DNA of 64,000 nt from Porodaedalea pini (lineage: Eukaryota; Basidiomycota; Agaricomycetes; Hymenochaetales; Hymenochaetaceae): positions 248,001 through 312,000 of the forward strand of contig NBAY01000030.1 in assembly GCA_002794775.1 (NCBI GenBank). Reading direction: 5' to 3'. The notes under the pieces were generated by a model. It was given only the letters and a program-made list of their open reading frames with translations, ran no database searches and had not been told where the DNA came from. Made by a program: the position numbers and the translations under genes. This document shows positions 34,313-46,457 of this stretch, in pieces (within the stretch, counting starts at the first letter, position 1; each line of letters starts with the position of its first letter).

Positions 34313-34645
34313 GGGTGCACGGTCCAGATACAAGGAAATAGGGGTTGGCTCCGGCTGATAGCGTATGCCTTCTGGAAGACGCGGGCGCGAACGGTGACCG
34401 TGTTAATGGATTCGATTGTCGCTCTCAAAATATATAAATGTTCAGAGCAAGATTTTTGTTTCGTTTCTGCAGTTGACACGGATTGAGTCGAGGTCGTACA
34501 GTACATGAAGCCATCATACGTGACCAGCAAAATACCTTACGCGACGTCGCGTCTAGCGGACTCGCTTGACCAAGTACCAAAACCGTCATGAACGACCCAC
34601 GTAGCATGGTCGGTCGTCCTCTTGAACTTCTCATTTCCTCTTAAA

Positions 34646-34663
34646 ATGACAGTACGCAGATGA
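34646..34663 (+). promoter_or_regulatory. Five-codon upstream open reading frame overlapping the main start
   Basis: ATG ACA GTA CGC AGA TGA: its stop codon overlaps the start codon of the 94-residue protein (ATGA). This layout can allow termination-reinitiation. The interpretation depends on where transcription begins. Confidence 0.45.
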
Positions 34664-34997
34664 TCGGATGGGGCGCGCTGCTCTTCGCAGCCGGCAGCGG
34701 GTATTACTTTGCGCGAAAGGATCTGAATGAGAGGCGACGGGAGCAAGCGCGACAAGGGCTACGTGGACCTGCCATGGACTGTGAGTCTGCTTGCTTGCTT
34801 CTTTCGTGTCGGAGGTGCTAAGTAAATGTGTAGGGAAAGAAAAGATCGAGCGGACTGTCGACGCGTCGCAGACTACCGTATCGTCCGACGGCGTACCACG
34901 CTCAACAACCGCCCCGTCTCTACCAGTGCCTTTCAAGGCTTCCACGTCATCGAAATCACCTCCTAAAGCGCCTCCAGAGGAAAATTCAACTTCATAG
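34660..34997 (+). CDS. Small membrane-anchored protein (94 residues)
   Basis: Two exons (34660-34780 and 34834-34997) join as T|GG to give a 94-residue protein. A short hydrophobic start (WGALLFAAGSGYYF) is followed by a charged stretch (RKDLNERRREQARQ) and a Ser/Pro-rich tail. It looks like a single-pass inner-membrane or mitochondrial small protein, perhaps of the DUF4748 type, but that name is uncertain. A five-codon upstream frame (ATG at 34646) ends with a TGA overlapping the main ATG as ATGA, which could modulate translation. It is divergent from the sorting nexin gene, with about 350 bp between the starts. Confidence 0.6.
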
Positions 34998-35234
34998 GTA
35001 GCGTGGGATGTACCCGACCTGTAGCGTGTCTTGGATTCCTGGAATGAATATGACATCGATTCCAAACCAGACTGTCTCAGTGTCTGTCCAAATCGACCGT
35101 TGTGCGTCATGCTTTTGAGACAGTACCGTCCAGTCAGCCCAGATACTGAGATAGAGCTCCCTCAACGTCGACGCTCTATTTCAACAATCCACCGTCCCTC
35201 TTGACCAAATCGCATCATATCCATTTTTTCCCCC

Positions 35235-35909
35235 ATGAGTCACTACACAGGCCACCATGCTTCTATGCCGACTCCGAAAGCCAGGGTGAGTATGCCCTGC
35301 GTCTTTGGACGAGAATGCTACTAACAAGATGCAGGTGGCATTCTTCGGCTGCAGCCTGGTTGCGACGGGCCTCCTCGGGTTCTACGCTTTCCTCCACAAA
35401 AAACACGAGCGCAAGCACATGCTCGATCGTACCTCCGATACTGAAGCCAGGATCTCCAGCTGTTCGTCCCTTCTTCTCTTCTCCCTCTCCTAACCAAGCA
35501 CCAACTCAATCCGCAATCCCACGATGTTATATCAACAGGGGAGTCCCGAATGATCCAACGCGCCAACCCCATCTCCTCATCCACCACCCCAGAAATCCTC
35601 CGCGCCTCACGCATCGAGGCACGCGGCACGCCCCTCCCCGCCCCAGCAACGTCGCACAACGTGCAGCATCGCACGCTCGCCGACGACGCCGCCGCGGGGC
35701 GCGCGCGCGAGTACGCGCAGCCGACCGCGCAGAAAGGGCACTCCGATGGGCGCGGCGTGTACACGAAGAACCCCGGGTGGCGCGAGGCGATTCACTTCGT
35801 GAGTGGCTCGCGTGCGGCGGGGACTGGCGTGGGCGAGGGGGAGCAGGCGGCGGCGGCGGAGCTTGTGCAGAAGGCGAAGGAGGGCGTGAAGAGCGTGTTT
35901 GGCAAGTGA
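35235..35909 (+). CDS. Conserved-looking single-pass membrane protein
   Basis: Three exons (35235-35285, 35335-35461, 35539-35909) encode about 182 residues. The first intron has a classic TACTAAC branch site. After a short polar start there is one membrane segment (VAFFGCSLVATGLLGFYAFL), then a basic stretch (HKKHERKHML) and a soluble tail with DARGVYTKNPGWREAI-like features (read here as GRGVYTKNPGWREAIHF). I do not recognise the family. The position of the segment and the basic flank suggest a mitochondrial or ER membrane anchor. The third exon is GC-rich. Confidence 0.65.
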
Positions 35910-38900
35910 TGCCCGTTTGCGCTCCGCTCTGCCTTTTCTTTTTGTTGCAGTGTTTCTATGGAACTCTCGTATGATTCAAGTGTACGACTATTGTGTCAAG
36001 TGCTCGGTGCGCCAGCGTGTTTGTATTTGCGGAAGAATGCATACAATGGACGGAAATGGACTACCTAGATATGATGCTGCATTGATATGACCGACAGCCG
36101 ATAATGAAAATGAAGCCACGAATCGAAGAGACGGACAACATTAACAACGCTACAGGAAGACTTACAACCATCAGACGGCTCAAGCATCTCGTCGCCTGTG
36201 TATCCTGCTCGTCTGTACAACCATATCGATAAACGTGCCTCACTGCTAAGCAACCGTGTCCGGAGCAACTCAGCCCGTCAATGAAGCCTTTTCTGCACCT
36301 GTCGAATTTATAGGGACGGCGCTTTCAGCTTGTAAACGCGGTTCTCTTGAAACGCCTTGGTACTTCGGCCTACATGCAAGCGCTTTACTTGACTATCTGC
36401 ACGCAATATACCTGGATCAGATAGGCCTTGTGAGAACGAAAGAAAAATAAGGTTACCAGAAAGCCACAGACCAGTTTCTCGTCCAGACACGTGTTGTCGA
36501 ATTCAACGTACTTTGGAACCGAGAATAACACCACCAACTGCTGGCCCTCCAAAACATTCATACCCATCTTCGAGGCACTAGGCAAAGAGTTTAGGCTGTG
36601 ATCCACTTCCCAGTCGGGGCGAAAAAAAAGGAGACTGTACTGACCTGATGCGAACGATAGGAGACGTTCAGGTCATACATCTTTGGAGAAATTGCGATAC
36701 GACGGCTGGTCCCAATCCGTAGGATATACCACGGCCGTTCCTTGACACACTTACATCTTTGTGGGGATCTAACATGAAAAGATCGCACATCAGACCTTGA
36801 AGCAACAATCATAAGCATTCCGCTAGCTCCTTGACCAGTCAGCCTGAGGAGTATCCAGCAGTCGCTCAATTCCCTTGATTAGCTCCAGTTATGGAATAGT
36901 TCTAGACTTAACCCGTCGTGTACATGTGTTGCAAAAAATCCTTCCCTTGATAATGGCGGCTATCAGAAGGCACTTGAAGCAGTCCATGAACCGACGAAAG
37001 GCCGCGATGTTGTATCTTTTTTAACTGTGCAAACCGAGTAACCCGCAACGCTGGTAAAACAGTTGTGGATATCTCTCAGAACAGTCGACAATTCGTATGA
37101 TCGTTATAAAGGCTGTTGATGCTGGGGTGTTCATGATTGCCACGGAGCAGAAGAGTTCTCGGAACATAGTCGCAAGCGAGTTTTTGCCTTCACTGAAGAG
37201 AAGATTGACTTCAGGAGGAAATCTACCAAATTAAAAGAGCCGTGAAAGGTCATTGAACTGTCTGTAAATGTCACCTTTCGAGTTAATACCAAATTATCGA
37301 CAACGCATGTTTCATAAAATGAAAGACATGATTACCCACCACATATTTTGAGAGGCGTCTTGAGGCCGAATAGCATAGATCGACTGAGAAAAAACTCGCG
37401 AACTTTGGTACAGGTGGTATCTGATTCGCAATCTCGTGCAGCTTCACAAGATAACCATTTGGTCGGACTGCTCGAAGCACTATCGGCAATGTACCGTCGA
37501 ATTATGTTCCACCTAATGCAAGTGCTGTACCTTGCTGGCGGGCGGACAAAGGATGAACGAACAAGAACGTACATGCTTGCGGCTTGTTAATGATAATGAT
37601 AAGATCTATCTCTGTGGTCGAGTCCGCCTGTGCAGTTGAGTCTGCCTCTGGTTGGGTCCGCCATCTCTAACAATCAGGTCTTCGGAAACTGGTACGCTCG
37701 TTGTAAGGTCAAGCGCTTGAAGTCAGAGAGTCATATATCTTGTATAGATGGGTATTGAAACGTTGATCTGGCTGAGGTGATTTCAAGTCTATCGACGTTA
37801 CAAAAAGAGAGCCATTTCTACACACCGAGTCGTACGGTCAGTGCCACAAATATTACGTACCGCATCGTTGTCGTGGAAAATTCGAAATGTCGCTTTGTGC
37901 CCGCATATAAAAAGTCCTTTTATCCTTGTCGTCTCTCCATCTTCGCGTCGACATCTCTCAGTACTAGTGTAAGTCCCTCTTCACCTTTCGTCTCACCCTT
38001 CTTCTCGCCCTCTGTACGAATTCCGATCCAATGATGAGTGTCGTTGTTCACGACCACGCTGGCACCAGTAGTCGACCTGAGCCGGGGATGTGGTCACATC
38101 GTACTCGTCGTCCCGCCCCGTCTCACTGACATGAGCCATATTTCTGAGATCTTCCTTCGCAGTCGATGTGTTTTATTTTTAACACATACATTTCCTGATT
38201 GTCTGTCGCATTTTTGAGTCTTCACGCTGCGATCTCCCGTCGATCCATCTTGACCTTCGTGCTGACGTTTCTCTTAGCTTTTTTTTTTGTAGGTTTGCGG
38301 AGACGATGCAGGGCAAAGAGAAGAATGTAGGTTGGGGAGATGGATACTTTATGGGCGGTGAAGGTCTGAGGAACTATTTGTGGTTCGTTGTTGGCGTACA
38401 GATGTGCGGTACGATACGATATGTCCTGTTCTACTGTACTCTCGCAATCGCTTTCCTTTCATTTCAGACCTGCTATGCTCGTGTTCGCGATCAGACCTTC
38501 TTCAAGTTCTTGTGCGTCGGGTACGCGGACACTCACTTCAAATGCAAAAAAAATCCTTACGCAAGCTCAGAAGACCGTAACCGTGAATGCAAAATCTCCA
38601 CGCTTCCACGCCGCTGGCCAGCACTGATTATTGTCTTCTTGGCTATCAAGTCGATCAAGTCACCTTAGTCGTTATGTTATTAGCTGCGAAAAGTGCTGCT
38701 GCTCCACTCTGTTACTGTAAATCAATGATTCGAGAAGGGGGGGAGGGCACAGCAGCCGAGTTCTCGCAGGCGAGGTTCTAGTGGGCATGCAGGACGGCAA
38801 GTAAGTAATGCTCAAGTCGTCTAACCAGATTCCCTTCTATGTCTAATGATAATCGCAGATGACCGACCCGAGTCTGCGCATGAACTCAGCGAATGGCCAA

Positions 38901-39539
38901 CGAAACGCAATCCGACGCGGTGAAGTTTTGGATGACCTTCAACTAATTTTCTCGCTACAGTGGTCAATCACGGTGATTCAAGGAATCTCTAAGCACGGAT
39001 GTGGATGCTTGCTTTTACAGTGCATCCAAGTACAGCGTAGCTATGTTGTCTTCCATAGCGGAGAGCATGCCTTGTACAAGAGCGCTCCTTACTATGTAGA
39101 TTAGTTGCTGATGGAGAGATCAAGCATCTGCTTTTTAGATCGTCTTCGCGTCAACGACGCATCAGAGCTTAGACAGAGTTTGAGATACTGGTTAACTCGA
39201 AGCACACAGCTGTAATAGTGTACTGTCGTACTGGTATATATAATATAGGGCATTCCTTTTCACTCGGATCCAATCTTTACTTGTTGTAATACTAACAGAC
39301 CTTACACTTTTCTCTCCTGGCTTTACTCCTATATGTATATGAGAATTGCACGTCCGACCCAATGGTGTTCAGTGTATTTATTTCATTTACCTATGGTCAA
39401 TGTTTGGAGAGATCGGGATGACCTTCGAGACAAAGAGCCTGAGATTGACGCTGAAGCGCGAGTGGCTCCTTGAGATTCTCATTCGTCCGGGTTGTTGAAA
39501 TCGATCAGAGAGAAGATTCGCAAGGTCATCTCTCTATAT
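35910..39539. other. Long stretch without a recognised gene
   Basis: The frames are short and mostly overlap on opposite strands. The longest (38306-38668, 120 codons, +) has one hydrophobic segment but no known motif and no supporting splice pattern. The stretch may contain diverged gene remnants. Confidence 0.4.
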
Positions 39540-39650
39540 TCAATTCAAGATATCCGGACAGATTGAGGATCTCGAGGATATGTTAACACTTCTCTCTGCC
39601 ACTCTGGCTCTTCGTCCCGAAGGGCATCCGCATCACTTTGATTTACTATG
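39540..39650 (+). pseudogene. Decayed TPR unit, plus strand
   Basis: About 37 residues (IEDLEDMLTLLSATLALRPE, then GHPH) match the repeat unit of the TPR-CHAT gene at 24378-27013. The frame ends at once in a stop. It is a relic. Confidence 0.6.
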
Positions 39651-40210
39651 ACATGTAAGATCGCCCAGCGCCGTAAAATGATGAGGATCACCAAGGATCA
39701 CCTTCCGAACACAGAGCCGCAATGGTGCGGCGAAGCGCAATCGACTCATCAAGACCCTCCATCTGTCAGAACTACTGGAAGTGACTTGAGAGAAATCGAA
39801 AGGCTGATCATTGGATCGAAGGGAGGATGGTGACCTTTGGGTCGGAGAGAAAGAGCAGTGCGGAGAAGAGCGGCACGGTGAAGCATGATCGACTTCCCGA
39901 GATCCTCCATGTGTCAACCACGCTCGAACAGAGCAATATTAGATCCGCAAGGATGCCCAACGAAAAGAAGCAATATGGGTGGCCTTCGAGTCGAAGAGCC
40001 AGAGCGGTGCGATGAAGCACGATTGACCCCTCAAGATCTTTCATACATCCAACTTCCATGAATCGAGTAGGGAATGCGCAAGGCTATACACTGATGAAGA
40101 TCGATCAGGGTGACCTTCAGATCAGAGAGCCAGAGTGGCACGGTAGAGTATGATCCACTGCTCCATTTTTCATCCACCTCGTTTGAATCGGGTTACTCAA
40201 CGATACAGAG
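39650..40210 (-). pseudogene. Decayed TPR units, minus strand
   Basis: Several diverged units of the same TPR family occur on the opposite strand, for example MKDLEGSIVLHRTALALRLE followed by GHP, and another near 40100-40190, with frameshifts and stops between them. They face the plus-strand relic, so at least two TPR-type genes decayed head to head or an inversion broke one. Confidence 0.6.
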
Positions 40211-40771
40211 CGATTAGGTGATATTCAACACGGGCACAAGCGATCGACTCATCTAGATATTCCTATCTCTGTATTGCTGAAAGCTTCTCCATAGGTCGAG
40301 GGCTACGTCGTCTTGCGATTGCAATCGATCAGCATCACCAGGTAGATGCTGAGCCATGGTACTGCGGGTGACCAATTCCTCGAAACTATGCGCCAGATAC
40401 TCCTCTGCACTAGTATTGGAGGATTCTTGTGTGGTAACTCATGTGAATGAACGTGATAACAATTGAAACAGATTGCCCTACCGGTATTTGTACTCAGGAG
40501 TCGCTGTACTGGACTAGAGATGCCCGCACAGGTGTAGCTATCACATCCGACCTTCGATGGAACTCCGGCAATTGGCTATGGAAGGTCGATGAACTGCTGG
40601 ACGTTCATGAACAAGCGTTCTTCTATGTTGTAAGATTCAAGTGTGGGCCCAGAAGGGATTGTAGCTATGAGAACTCTGTAAGAAAGAGGACGCGCGTACG
40701 ATCGCGTATATTGCTTAGTCATTACATCGCACGCTTCATCTTATCTTATCTATTGACTTTTATAGATTTTC
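40211..40771. promoter_or_regulatory. Former upstream region of PWP2, now cut off
   Basis: If the right transposon copy is removed together with one TAT, this stretch becomes the sequence directly upstream of the PWP2 start codon. It has no gene of its own beyond an unsupported 119-codon frame at 40447-40806 that runs into the transposon. Its promoter role is inferred. Confidence 0.45.
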
Positions 40772-40774
40772 TAT
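40772..40774. other. Probable 3-bp target-site duplication (TAT), inner side
   Basis: TAT immediately precedes the terminal repeat and is matched by TAT after the outer terminal repeat at 52472-52474. A 3-bp match alone has a chance probability of about 1 in 64. The support comes from its exact placement at termini defined by other evidence. Confidence 0.6.
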
Positions 40775-40791
40775 CATCACAAAAATCTGCA
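40775..40791. repeat. Terminal inverted repeat, inner end of right transposon copy
   Basis: It starts CATCACAAAA and pairs with the outer end at 52455-52471 (15 of 17 positions). The flanking TAT at 40772-40774 is repeated at 52472-52474. Confidence 0.85.
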
Positions 40792-41335
40792 GAGTATTAT
40801 AACTAATTATATTCAATTATAAGTCTTAAAAGACATGTAATACATATAATCATTTCGGGCATAATTATAGAGCAATAAAATCTGAACTCCATCTTACAAT
40901 CCACCATAATACTTACCGAAAAGCATAACAGTCATACCAAATTATAATATATCAAAACACTTATGAGAGATTTTAATACATGATAAGACTTTCAATAGAG
41001 TATAAGTTAGTGGAAGTATTGCAGACTTATATATAATTAAATAAATTCTAAAGTCAGGATTACAAGGCGGCGGAAGAGTTGTCGGAGTTATAAAAGCAAG
41101 AAATTACTTATAATGCTTTCTAATTGATGGTGATGCGCACTGTCGGTTCTCATGTATATAATAGTTATAGCTCACTTAGCAGCAGTTGTCGTGGATGACA
41201 ATTAGATGGAAGTATTGGAATAGAATGAAATTGAAATAGCACATAACAATATGCGACCAACGATAGGGAAAATAGAAATAGCTGTTCAAGATGGATGGTA
41301 TCGGATTGAATGTGAGCGGAAATTTCAATCAAAAT

Positions 41336-43015
41336 TCATACATTGTCCTCTTCCTCTTCGTTGTCCTCCTCACCCTCTTCATTGCCCTCCTCATCCTCGG
41401 TCCAGTCTCGATAGAAGTCTTCAATATCAGCTATGGCACCTAGGTCATGAGGATCGGTTGCCGCTTGGGTATTCGGAAAGATAATTCTGAGTAAGGGTTA
41501 GTAAGGGACCATAATATCACATAGACGCAGATGAACATACCGATTCCACCAAATCAATAGCTCAGCAGTGTACCTCTTGACATGTGGGACATCAGACCTG
41601 AACAATTGAATAATACCATTAAACATCTCGGGTATTTCTGGAGCACTCGACGTAGAGAAATGGAGCCTTGCGCTAAGAGCAAAGTAGACCTGGTAGTAAT
41701 ACATTTTTCAGTATTATATATGCGCAAACCGTGAAACAAATAAAATACCTGGACAGTAACGTATGCAAGTGATCCTGGAGTGACTTCGGTCATACCATGG
41801 ATCTCTGCATTACCTATTTTCGTACACCTTGAGCCTTTGACAGCGGGACCTGAGTTTGCAGAAGAAGGCGCCATAAAGATGTGTTTATAGGCCTACAAAA
41901 AGATGTAAACACATTAAGAAAGAAAAAGGAAGAAGACTTGCCCTGACGATCAAATTACCCTTCAAGAAGCCCTTCAGAGGGTTCCTTGGATGATAAATAC
42001 CGTTTTCGAAGGCAAAGACTCGGCTATGGTTGCCATCAAGTTCACGGGTAACTCCTTTTTTGTTTGTTACCGTGGCCCTGTCCGCACGCAACAAAGCTAG
42101 ATATCTAGAAAGTATGTAATATAAATCAGCAATGATGTGATAGGAAAGGCATGAGCACGTCTTCTTTTGTTTAAGATTATCTCAAAGTACTTACTCCGGA
42201 GTGAGTGGCTGAACCTCTGCGGGGGCCAGGAGCTTTGCGAGTGTCTCGTTCTCGAATCCACGTAAGTCTTTGCGATCATTATCTGGCCGTGTCGACTCGT
42301 TGTCAACGGATGGGAAAACGATCCACTGGAGGATAATTTTCCTGATTCCTGATGTATCGGCAGACCAAGCGGCACGCTGACCCTCACGCAACTGTAAACA
42401 TTGTGAGAGTTTATCTATGCAGAGGAAAAAAAAGCAATGACTCACGCAATTAACTATATATTTGAATGTCTGAGTATCCGCCTTGACGACCTTCTTGTAC
42501 AGCAAGGTGTTGACATCGAATAAAGCCTTCACAGCATCCACAGCATAGTGGACACTGACACAAGAACTGATTATTGAAAGAATAAAGTAGAATAAAACCA
42601 ATCACTTACGACGGATCAGTGATTTGTTGTAATTCAGCAGGGCTAAGCTTTGCGTTAGGAATACCTTTGTTAAGAATTTGTTGCGGGCTAGTCCATGGTT
42701 CATATGCTCTAGCAAGGTAGCGTCCCTTGCTGACGAAGATGTCCGCTGCAGTACTGCAAATGAGTAAAGTAAACAGATAAACGAAGACAAGAGGAAGAAG
42801 CCAGCGTACGCCTTCCTCTTTCCACTTCTTGTAAACTCTTCCTCTGGCACCTGTCGTGAAGCACTGGTCGAGTCCGAGTCAGAAGAGGAGTCTGAGGAGC
42901 TAGGCTGCGAATCCGTCATAGGGGGGGTCGGTGTCATCGGGTACTGAGGGGCGAGCATTCCGTGAGGGAGAGACATCGGGTACTGAGGGGCGAGCATTCC
43001 ATGAGGGGGAGACAT
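41336..43015 (-). CDS. DUF6698-like protein, right copy with intact splice sites
   Basis: It is the same length (1680 bp of genomic sequence) and structure as the left copy, but all donors are consistent, including GTGAGT after the exon ending IVNC. It is the better candidate for an expressed copy. Between the gene and the transposon end lies about 560 bp of AT-rich sequence. The family is widespread in mushrooms and, as far as I recall, uncharacterised. Retention of this gene in an otherwise deleted copy is notable. Confidence 0.7.
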
Positions 43016-43215
43016 CGCGGTGAGTGTTCGAATACAGAAAGAAGCATAGTAACACCGTAAGTTTATAAGGCTGGGCGGGGGAGATCAGCGGCTGTGCAAC
43101 TTTCACTGGAAAACACAACCACGGCGAGATATCCCCTCTTGGCTATATCGCGTTATGATCTCATGTGTTTCAGTGAGAATGCCAGAACTTGAAGAGAGAA
43201 GGAAGAAAGCCGCAC

Positions 43216-44062
43216 CGAATAGAACTTGGTAGGGTCGAATGGCCTCTCCTCCGTGCTGATGAAGAACGGTTCAACGGAGACACCCGCTTGAGTCAAGTCC
43301 TAAGCAAAGTGTTCATGGCGTCAAACAAATGCAATGCTAACTCAAGCGCTACCAAAAGTGTCGTTTGAGCAGACGTGACAAGTTGAGCGTTCTTCGCGCC
43401 GGGATGAGGGTCGTCTTCGTCAGTAATGAGGAAAAGACGCTTGATGCCAGATTTTGGAGCTCTGGTAGAAAAAAGTTGTTTTACGCAAACGAGCCTATAC
43501 AGATAGGCAACACTTACCCGTCTCGTAAGGCCCAGTTACAGCTCGTAAAGACATCACCCATGGGGACACGATTCTCTGATGGTGGATACTCGTAACGAAG
43601 CCACTTATGGTTATCCTTTGCCTCTAGATACATTCGAGAGGAATGGATCAGCAATCGCTTAACATACAACTGCGAGTCGAAGTATAACGCACCGTAAAGG
43701 AGCTGGATAAGATTTTGAATCTTTGGGGCATCAATCTGTCCTACAGGCTCGTATACGAACGTCCTATTCTTTGTACTCTGTAGCTCCGCGCGCCGTATTT
43801 TCTTTCTTGCGAGACTTTGAGATGCTCAGTACGGTGTGGTATATGCGGGAGTTTGAGAGCTTCTCACGGTATTGAAAAGTAAAATCCCAGCAGCGTCATT
43901 TGGCCCGACAACCTTCCGCTTCTGAATTTGCATATCGGCCTCGAGTGCAGCAAGTAGGTGGGAGGTCTGTGTGCCTTCTTTGTTCGGGTCATCATGAAGC
44001 GCTTGCATTGACTCCGAACAGTCAATCGCAAAGAGAACGACATCGCGTTTGCCTTCAAAGAA
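43216..44062 (-). pseudogene. KU70: Captured KU70 N-terminal (vWA domain) fragment, right copy
   Basis: This is the mirror of 15006-15852 with the same exon boundaries and at most a few substitutions, so the fragment was part of the transposon before the two copies separated. The vWA reading is again open across its five exons, and the rest of Ku70 is absent. In this copy the transposase upstream is mostly deleted but the KU70 piece is intact. Confidence 0.82.
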
Positions 44063-44637
44063 CTGACAGCACGTGTCGTAAGACACAGAAACGATTCAGC
44101 TGGTATCTGGAGAATATTACGGAGTTGTCGGCATACCGAGAACTCGTTGAAATGCTAAAAAGTTAGTTTTGAGCTTCTTAAGTTAAGAAGCGTGCATAGC
44201 ATGCTCACCGAATCAAGCATACGGTTCCGGGCACGCCTCAGCTCGAGCTCGCCGTCATTCAAGGGCCCGTACGTCTGTCATTTCTTAGCTACGCTCGATT
44301 TACACATGGGCAAGATCACCTTACCGACACAAGTACAGAAGAAGGCGGACACGAAGCCCGATCGCGCGCGGCCGGCCGATCAAAATCGTATAGTCAGTAT
44401 TCAAGCTTGCCCTTGCATCTGTACAACAGTTCTCACCATCCACATACTTGCACAGGTACCGCCGCCTCGAATCGAAAAAAAGGGAAATCCTGGAGGAAAG
44501 AAAATGAGAATCAAGTTTCGAATGGTGCGTCCGACTGTCACAAAATCATCCACCGTTCGACTGAAACGCGACTATAGATAATGAGAGGATTCTCGTCATT
44601 GTCACTCGAGAAGTACGTTGACGAGTTGGCAAGGTGG

Positions 44638-45461
44638 GGGCGTGGCGTGAACTTGAAAAGAAAGTAGTTTACGATCTTGTACAACAAAGGAACCTTCGAC
44701 TCCGATTGTTAGCTTATCGTCGGAGTCCTAGCGAATCGACTTTTCATCTTTCACGAGCCCGTCTGACATCCTCGCACCTCACCCCGATCTCTTCAAGTCC
44801 GAACTCGACTCATCTCTTGCAGGCTTCGACCCTTACCTGCTGCAATCGCTCATCATCGAGCAGCCAGACGCGTTCAACTTCCTACATTCCGAAACTACTC
44901 TTCACCGTCAGCTCAGAGTCTGCCTCAGCATATGAAACGATGACTGCCTGCTCGAAGTCTTTCTACAATCAAGCCTCCTCGAAGTATTCATTCGAACTCG
45001 TTGGTAAATTCGCACAGGCATCAGCCGTCTGACAGCCGTCAGACATTCCCTCAGACTATCGCGAAGCGGCTCAGGCAACATCTCGCTCGAAGAGTATAAT
45101 CCACACCCTCCTTCATCTGCCAATCATAACGGCACCTCGGACTATTCAAGTTACGATTCTCGTTCTGAGTACTACTCCATCGGCTCCAGCCATCTGTCAT
45201 TGGCTTATGCATCCGTCATCTCACCGGCTGCGATCTCTGCACGCAGCTAGCCCGCGCAGGTTCAGTCTCAGGCTCGCGCACCCAGTCCCGTTGGCGCAGG
45301 CCTTGCCATGTCGTTGCTTCCCCGAATCTCATGAAACGACAGCTGCTCTGCTCGCCTTCTTCTAGTGTCACAGATGCCAACTCATCACAATGGCTCTCAT
45401 CAAGAGTATAATCCACACCTTCCTTCGTCTGCCAATCATGACGGCACCTCGGACTACTCAA
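44638..45461 (+). pseudogene. Captured gene fragments of unknown origin (right copy)
   Basis: This mirrors 13607-14430 and reads on the plus strand here. Coding-like stretches (for example HPDLFKSELDSSLAGFDPYL and EYNPHPPSSANHNGTSDYSS) lie in different frames, separated by stops. An internal segment of about 65 bp is duplicated. Confidence 0.45.
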
Positions 45462-45478
45462 GGAGACAGAGTGCCCGA

Positions 45479-46248
45479 TTAATTTTGGACTGGCATCTCC
45501 TCATCGGCAGATTCATTGTCCAGTACCGATCCTTCAGACTCAGAGTCTTCCGTTTCCTCATCTCCGCCTTCACTATCGTGTCCGTCATCTCCCATTTCGC
45601 TTTGAATGCGCTCGAGCAAAGTCTCAACTTCTTCTGCAGGTTCAACGTCCATCTCGTCATCTTCTTCATCAGAGCGGTGTACGCCCAGCTTGCTATACAA
45701 GTCTGCTGGTACGTGGTTCGCGTTCTTGGCATTGTGTGCTGTGGTGTGGCCTACTCCACCGCCTCGGTGATGCATGAATAAATCACGGTTGGCAAATCTG
45801 TACATCTATCAGTTTCAGTCCAATGGGAGATAAGGCAATTGTGACCTACTTATTCACGTAGAACGATTCCCAGTCTGTTATAATATCGTTCGGTTCTTTG
45901 ATTCGAGCTAGATAAGATGGAGACAGGAGCGCATCTGTGCGTCCGTAATGGAATGCGGGAATTAAATGGGCAGCGCGAACGACGGCAGCTGGATCTACAA
46001 AACCGAACGGCGGGGACTCGTCTTCCCTTGTAACGAATCTTACGCGTTCCAATCGACAGGCATCATCGCCAAACCTATCTTCCACAGCTCGGCCGAACCA
46101 ACGAACCCACAGGAAATCCAAACGACTCGGTGCCGTGTCTCCATTGCTCCTGAGCCGCGCATCGACATGATATATCCCAATCACTCGAGCGTACCAGAAC
46201 GGCGATATAGACTTTGAGACAGCATCCGAGTCCCTCGATAGAAGCATG
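45479..46248 (-). pseudogene. Plavaka transposase, C-terminal remnant
   Basis: Only the last about 240 residues of the transposase remain (FLWVRWFGRAVEDR onward to the acidic tail). The upstream part was lost in the deletion that joins 46249 to 46248 (left-copy bases 3140 and 12820). The remnant shows substitutions but no further frameshift relative to the left copy. Confidence 0.85.
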
Positions 46249-46249
46249 A
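46248..46249. other. Deletion junction in the right transposon copy
   Basis: Bases equivalent to 3141-12819 of the left copy (9679 bp, which includes the Gypsy position) are absent. There is at most one base of microhomology (T) at the join, typical of end joining. Confidence 0.85.
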
Positions 46250-46457
46250 ATCATTCCATTCCTATTATGCAGCCGATAGATCTGCAATGTGCGCGCCCGA
46301 GGGTTCCAAATGATGATTCCTTGACATATGCGACCGGCAAGTCCCTGGCCAGCCACGCTACCGAGATATAATGTCCGTGATTTCGCTCGCGGCTCCGTCG
46401 GCCGGCGTCGACCAATAAAGCTACCGCAAAGTATGGAGATGTCAGCGAGCTGCACGT

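Noticed and set aside
36940..37600. Possible remnant of a dehydrogenase or other enzyme gene
   Set aside because: Only vague similarity over short, stop-interrupted stretches. No motif I could defend.
38306..38668. 120-codon frame with a hydrophobic segment
   Set aside because: No recognised family, no supporting splice pattern and overlapping alternative frames. Left unannotated.
41251..41484. A 77-codon frame (also at 17584-17817, 2382-2723 and 46666-47007) repeated four times
   Set aside because: It is antisense to the acidic last exon and 3' flank of the DUF6698-like gene and its relics. The Glu-rich coding strand gives an open Ser/Pro/Leu frame on the other strand.
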